From positions 2,691,501 through 2,755,500 of the forward strand of contig NZ_CP041238.1 in assembly GCF_013488225.1 (NCBI RefSeq): DNA of 64,000 nt, written 5' to 3'. Shown here piece by piece: positions 60,180 through 64,000 of the stretch. The position numbers were made by a program, and so were the translations under genes. A model generated the notes under the pieces. That model searched no databases. It was not told the DNA's origin and was given only the letters and a program-made list of their open reading frames with translations. Every line of letters begins with the position of its first letter. Position 1 is the first letter of the stretch. Source of the stretch: Sinorhizobium mexicanum. GTDB taxonomy: Bacteria; Pseudomonadota; Alphaproteobacteria; Rhizobiales; Rhizobiaceae.

Positions 60180-61223
60180 CTATTGCAGCGTGCGCGATGT
60201 GATCTGTGCCGGCTGTCCGTTGGCCATCTCCGGCTGGCCCTGAATGTCGCCGGTCGTGCGCGGACTGTCGAGACCCGTTGCCACCACCGAGACGCGGAAG
60301 GTGCCGTCGAGCGTGCGGTCGAAGATCGCGCCGACGACGATGTCGGCCTCGTCATAGACCTCCTCGCGGATGCGGGTCGCCGCCTCGTCGACCTCGAACA
60401 ACGTCATGTCCATGCCGCCCGAGATCGAGACCAGCACGCCCTTGGCACCGCGCATCGAGACCTCGTCGAGCAGCGGGTTGGCGATCGCCGCTTCCGCCGC
60501 CATCATCGCCCGGCTCTCGCCGGTCGCCTCGCCCGTTCCCATCATCGCCCGGCCCATGCCCTTCATCACCGTCTTCACATCGGCGAAGTCGAGGTTCATC
60601 AAGCCTTCCTTGACGATCAGGTCGGTGATGCAGCTGACCCCCGAATAGAGCACCCGGTCGGCGATCATGAAGGCGTCGGCAAAGGTCGTCTTCGCGTCGG
60701 CGATGCGGAAGAGGTTCTGGTTAGGGATGACGATCACCGTGTCGGCGCTCTCGCGCAGCCGCTCGATGCCCATCTCCGCAGTCTGCATGCGCCGCCGGCC
60801 CTCGAAACTGAAGGGCTTGGTGACGACGGCCACCGTCAGGATGCCGGCCCGCCGCGCAGCCTCCGCAATCACCGGCGCCGCGCCCGTACCTGTACCGCCG
60901 CCCATGCCGGCAGTGACGAAGCACATATGCGTGCCGCCGAGATGATCCATGATCTCGTCGATCGACTCCTGCGCCGCCGCATTGCCGATATCCGGCAGCG
61001 AGCCGGCGCCGAGCCCTTCAGTCACGGCTGTGCCGAGCTGGATTCGCCGCTCCGCCTTCGACATCGAAAGCGCCTGCGCGTCGGTATTGGCGGCGATGAA
61101 ATCGACCCCCTGCAGGTTCTCGGTGATCATGTTGTTGATGGCGTTGCCGCCCCCGCCGCCGATACCGATGACAGTGATTTTCGGACGCATCTCCGTGATG
61201 ATCGGCTTCTTGTACTCTGTCAT
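60180..61223 (-). CDS. ftsZ2: FtsZ2, tail-less tubulin homologue
   Basis: 347 residues; AAGGAGAAGAG before the ATG. GTP-binding motifs are intact: [17 protein letters not shown] (about 16-32), [10 protein letters not shown] (residues 108-117) and the T7 synergy loop [11 protein letters not shown] (210-220) with both Asp needed for GTP hydrolysis at the next subunit. The protein stops soon after the globular C-terminal domain, with no long linker and no conserved tail for FtsA/ZipA binding. Rhizobia carry this second FtsZ besides the large main one, and it is generally dispensable. Single gene, not in the division/cell-wall cluster. Confidence 0.95.
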   Translation of the reverse strand: MTEYKKPIITEMRPKITVIGIGGGGGNAINNMITENLQGVDFIAANTDAQALSMSKAERRIQLGTAVTEGLGAGSLPDIGNAAAQESIDEIMDHLGGTHMCFVTAGMGGGTGTGAAPVIAEAARRAGILTVAVVTKPFSFEGRRRMQTAEMGIERLRESADTVIVIPNQNLFRIADAKTTFADAFMIADRVLYSGVSCITDLIVKEGLMNLDFADVKTVMKGMGRAMMGTGEATGESRAMMAAEAAIANPLLDEVSMRGAKGVLVSISGGMDMTLFEVDEAATRIREEVYDEADIVVGAIFDRTLDGTFRVSVVATGLDSPRTTGDIQGQPEMANGQPAQITSRTLQ

Positions 61224-61417
61224 GGCTCTTCTCCTTGGGCAGTTCCGTGGGGTCGTCAGAGGCGCTGGTCGGTCCCCGGAAACTGCGACGAAAGCGGTGC
61301 GGGCGCGAATCAGTCTCTCATTTTAGGAACTCAAAAAGGCCACGGAGAAGGCAAGAACGGCAAAAACGAGGCAAGTCCACAGTTACGTGCGGCCGGCCTC
61401 ATATAACGGCACGGCGT

Positions 61418-61819
61418 CTAGATCTGCTCCACCGGCGGCGGCGCTGCCCATCGCCGAACCGGAGGGTCGCGGTCGTCGAATGCCGCCTCGAAGCAGGCGG
61501 AGGCGAGCACCGCATGGATATGAAGCATCGCCGGACCTATGTTGCGGAAGCCGTGCCGGAGGCCGGCGGGAACGATCAGCGATTGACCCGGCGTCAGGAC
61601 TGCGCGCTCTCCGCCGAGGCGGATCTCTGCCTCGCCCGCCAGCACGGTCAGTACCTCCTCGACGAAATGGAAATGGTCAGGCGCACCGGCTCCGGGCAAG
61701 ACCCACTGCTCGAAGATGCAGAGCTCGCTTGCGCCCACGGTAGCGGCGACGTTCATCCGCGTCTGTACGCCCGGACGCCATTCCTCGAGCGGCTGGTCGG
61801 CATGCGACAGGATTTTCAT
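61418..61819 (-). CDS. cupin-domain protein
   Basis: 133 residues. Cupin motif 1: GAGAPDHFHFVEEVLTVLAGEAEIRLGG (in part; His, His, Glu metal ligands at about 47-53). Motif 2: PGQSLIVPAGLRHGFRNIG (second His at about 88). A single conserved beta barrel, so dioxygenase, isomerase or metal-binding sensor are all possible. The terminal tail (ACFEAAFDDRDPPVRRW) is extra. It is 63 bases downstream of the HAD-ATPase gene on the same strand and probably co-transcribed. Confidence 0.88.
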   Translation of the reverse strand: MKILSHADQPLEEWRPGVQTRMNVAATVGASELCIFEQWVLPGAGAPDHFHFVEEVLTVLAGEAEIRLGGERAVLTPGQSLIVPAGLRHGFRNIGPAMLHIHAVLASACFEAAFDDRDPPVRRWAAPPPVEQI

Positions 61820-61882
61820 TTGCAGCCCCTGTTACGCTAAAATGGTGCAGTAGGCGAAGAAAGGCATAGCGGCGGGTCAGTC

Positions 61883-63589
61883 CTACCCCGATGCGGGTGC
61901 GATGTAGCGGCGGCGCACGGCCTCGGCGATCCTATCGCGACTCTCGGCGGGCGAGAGCGAGCGATCTTCCTCGATCCCTGCGGCGTCCTCCGCCAGCTCC
62001 GCGTCGCCGATGCTTTCCCCGAACCATTTCGAGTAGTCGCCGCCCCGCAAATGATGCTCCCAGGTCTCGTCGTTGATCCCCTCGGCAATCTGCAGGAAGA
62101 TCATCAGGTTGTGGGCGCGCAGGTTCATCTCCTCGTCCGGACCGCGGAAATAGAAGCTCGCCTCCTCGTCCAGATGGCCTTCGGCATATTTCAGCGTGTG
62201 GCGCTTCCGGACCTGCCGCGGCTTTTCAATCCGGATATGCCGCACGGGCGCGGCGCTCGATCGCGGCCAGAAAAGAACCTCATCGTGCGCCGGCGCCTCG
62301 TCAAGACAGTCCGGCGGCGCTTCTTCTTGAACCGCGCAAACAGCTTGGATCGCCTCGCGCGCCTTCGGACCGAGTGCCGCGACGGCAGTGACTGCCGCAA
62401 GCACGTCCGGAGAAACGGACTCCGGATGAACGGTGATCATGATCATGCCCGAACGATCGTCCGCCAGAGCGAGCGAGGCGCTGTCGCGTGACGCCGGCAG
62501 GGCGAGATGCGCCTCGTCGATGACCAGCCAGTGCGGCCTGCCTGTCTTGGCGCGAAAGGCAGAAAGGGCCGGCATCAGCTCGGCGAAGAACGCCGGGCGT
62601 TCCTCGACTTCAAGACCGAGGGCATTGATCACGACATTGTTGTCCGGATTGGCGAGGAGTTCCACGACCTCGCCGTCGGTGGGCGGCACCAGATTGCTGC
62701 CCGCGGTCACGGTACCTTCGAGCCCCTCATAGTCGCCTTCCGCATCGAAGACGCAGAACTGTGAACGCCGCTCCTGCAGCCGCTCCGAAAGCGCCGTCAC
62801 CAGCCTCGACTTGCCGCTGCCGGAGCTTCCGGCAATCAGCAGCACGTCGCGCGGCCCGATTTCCACTGCCCCGTCGCCATCCTCGCCGATCGGAACCCGG
62901 TGCCGCTCGTTGATGCAAAGCGCGTGGTCGCGTTCGATGATCGCCGCGATCAACTCCTCGACGCCTTCGCCGCGCGCGCCGACGAGCACGAGATCGGCGG
63001 TATCCTTCAGCGCCGGCAGGGCATTTGCCACCGCAGCACCGCAACCGGCCGTCCGCAGCAGCGCGTGATCGTTCTCGGCATCGCCGACAGCCACGACGTT
63101 CAGGAAGGAAAGCTGCATCTCCTCGAGTGCAGATTTGAGCCCGGTCGCCTTGTTGACGCCGGTCGGAAGCACCATCACCGCACCCTTGTTGAAAATGATC
63201 TCGAGTTCGAGACCCAGTTCGTTGATCGCTTCGAGCGCGGCAGCCTGATGTGGCTCCCAGGTGGCGACGACAGAACGCCCGACCGATATGTCGTCGACGC
63301 CCTTCTGCCGCAGGCGTTCGACAAATTCCGGCGGCGGCGCCGGGGCGACCGGCTTCTCTTCCTCGCTGTCGGGCGAATAAAGCAAGGCGCCGTTCTCGAC
63401 GACGATCTTGTCGAACAGGTCCGTGTGAGGAAAGACCCGCTTCAAATCCGGCAGCTCACGCCCGGTGACGAGCAGCAGCCTGCGCCCGGTCTCCTTCAGT
63501 CTCTTCAAGGCCTCAAGCGTTTCCTGCCGAACCACGCCGTCCTCTGCCAGCGTGCCGTCATAATCTGTCGCAAGGGCCATGAGATACAT
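61883..63589 (-). CDS. HAD-phosphatase fused to a P-loop ATPase
   Basis: 568 residues from ATG 63589 (AGAGG ten bases upstream; ATG 63580 is possible). Residues 5-225 are a Cof-type HAD hydrolase: DYDGTLA (Asp9, Asp11), LVTGRE, TGVNKATG and VGDAENDHALL. Residues about 245-450 are a P-loop ATPase: Walker A GSSGSGKS (254-261), Walker B WLVIDEAHL, resembling the HerA/VirB4 type. The last 110 residues are acidic and end in a helix pair. Such a two-enzyme fusion could couple phosphate release to a nucleotide-driven process; the substrate is unknown. The same transcript may include the cupin. Confidence 0.85.
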   Translation of the reverse strand: MYLMALATDYDGTLAEDGVVRQETLEALKRLKETGRRLLLVTGRELPDLKRVFPHTDLFDKIVVENGALLYSPDSEEEKPVAPAPPPEFVERLRQKGVDDISVGRSVVATWEPHQAAALEAINELGLELEIIFNKGAVMVLPTGVNKATGLKSALEEMQLSFLNVVAVGDAENDHALLRTAGCGAAVANALPALKDTADLVLVGARGEGVEELIAAIIERDHALCINERHRVPIGEDGDGAVEIGPRDVLLIAGSSGSGKSRLVTALSERLQERRSQFCVFDAEGDYEGLEGTVTAGSNLVPPTDGEVVELLANPDNNVVINALGLEVEERPAFFAELMPALSAFRAKTGRPHWLVIDEAHLALPASRDSASLALADDRSGMIMITVHPESVSPDVLAAVTAVAALGPKAREAIQAVCAVQEEAPPDCLDEAPAHDEVLFWPRSSAAPVRHIRIEKPRQVRKRHTLKYAEGHLDEEASFYFRGPDEEMNLRAHNLMIFLQIAEGINDETWEHHLRGGDYSKWFGESIGDAELAEDAAGIEEDRSLSPAESRDRIAEAVRRRYIAPASG

Positions 63590-63691
63590 GTGCGCGCCGC
63601 CTCTGTTGGTGGCGGTGCGCACGGTTCCTCCCGGCCGCCGCCATTTTCGTGCTGCTGAGAGGAACGTGCAGGCCCGGTGCTGGTTCCCTGG

Positions 63692-63799
63692 CTACAGCGC
63701 CGCGCGTCTTGTAAGACGCGCAAAGGATGCTGCAGCACTTTGGACTACTGCATGCTTTTGTCCTTAAATCGGCTACGACTTAAGGAAAACATGCAGTAG
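63692..63799 (-). repeat. three-hairpin intergenic mosaic repeat, copy 9 (complete)
   Basis: CTACAGCG, GCGTCTTGTAAGACGC, GCAGCACTTTGGACTACTGC, then CATGCTTTTGTCC ... GGAAAACATG around TTAAATCGGCTACGACTTAA, and CAGTAG. Minus orientation. It lies between the upstream region of the HAD-ATPase gene and the end of the partial glutathione transferase gene. Confidence 0.9.
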
Positions 63800-63839
63800 A
63801 CCTTAAGTCCGATACGTGAGGAACAGAGCGAGGCGTCGC

Positions 63840-64000
63840 TCAAGCATTCCAGCTCGGCCGGCTCCTGACCCGCTCGTTCCAGCGCTTCACATTCTCGAGC
63901 GAATCCGGGATTTCCATGCCGAAGGCTTCGCCCAGCCAACCGCAGACGCCGGCGGTAATGTCGGCGATCGAAAAATGCTCGCCGGCGAGGAATGGCCGGC
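63840..64000 (-). CDS. glutathione S-transferase, C-terminal part (cut by window end)
   Basis: On the minus strand, the last 52 codons of a longer gene enter from the right edge and stop at 63840-63842. The translation contains FLAGEHFSIADITAGV, the very conserved N-capping and hydrophobic staple motif of the GST C-terminal helical domain, then NVKRWNERVRSRPSWNA, the usual end of bacterial theta/zeta-like GSTs. The catalytic N-terminal half lies outside the window, so class and substrate cannot be given. Confidence 0.85.
   Translation of the reverse strand, partial: RPFLAGEHFSIADITAGVCGWLGEAFGMEIPDSLENVKRWNERVRSRPSWNA

Overview
The window looks like chromosomal DNA of a fast-growing rhizobium of the Ensifer/Sinorhizobium type. 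Reasons: high-GC alphaproteobacterial codon use; a second, tail-less FtsZ (ftsZ2); many intergenic mosaic palindromes of the kind known from Sinorhizobium; class III nucleotide cyclases fused to TPR domains; TRAP transporters; and a phosphoketolase. Genus assignment is inference. There is one tRNA gene, one insertion sequence, no rRNA and no CRISPR array.

Layout. 0-12 kb: small unknown genes, tRNA-Lys(CTT), an OsmC-type peroxidase, then enzyme genes (EEP hydrolase, PhzF-like isomerase, FAD monooxygenase, DUF4242-cyclase, LysR/zinc-free alcohol dehydrogenase pair, GFA-fold protein, AI-2E-type permease, Tat-exported amidohydrolase). 12-22 kb: an organic-peroxide module, with OhrR at 12.5 kb and its likely target Ohr at 21.3 kb sharing upstream boxes. 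Between them lie an IS630-family element, a low-GC patch, TetR/EamA, an arginase-fold protein with a divergent LysR, and a DUF3095 protein next to a triple tandem repeat. 22-33 kb: phosphoketolase plus glycoamylase-domain protein, sulfotransferase-like protein, cyclase-TPR, a coupled EEP-Nudix pair, a PanE-like reductase, an SDR and Gfa. 33-42 kb: orphan solute-binding protein, a four-gene overlapping phospholipid operon (plsC-cdsA-membrane protein-CDP-alcohol transferase), TetR/DUF1348, DUF4105, and an iron-permease-family protein. 42-51.5 kb: DUF899 with a divergent HTH protein, small enzymes, an MFS transporter, DUF3302-HlyD, and a complete TRAP transporter (P-Q-M). 51.8-64 kb: PQQ-type sugar dehydrogenase lipoprotein, stand-alone phytochelatin-synthase-like protease, a large autotransporter with a PPPG-repeat linker, a second cyclase-TPR, ftsZ2, a cupin, a HAD phosphatase-ATPase fusion, and the C-terminal end of a glutathione S-transferase cut by the window edge.

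How genes work together. Peroxide and electrophile defence recurs (OsmC, OhrR/Ohr, Gfa, GST, phytochelatin-synthase-like). Cyclic-nucleotide signalling is dense (three class III cyclases plus DUF3095). The best operons, supported by 4-bp ATGA overlaps, are plsC-cdsA-36288-36677, dctQM and DUF3302-hlyD. At least nine copies of a three-hairpin mosaic repeat sit in intergenic spaces, several directly at gene ends. The most unusual items are the OhrR box set at two distant loci, the phospholipid operon of unknown product, the HAD-ATPase fusion, the PPPG autotransporter, and an arginase-fold protein with Cys in place of a metal-ligand His.
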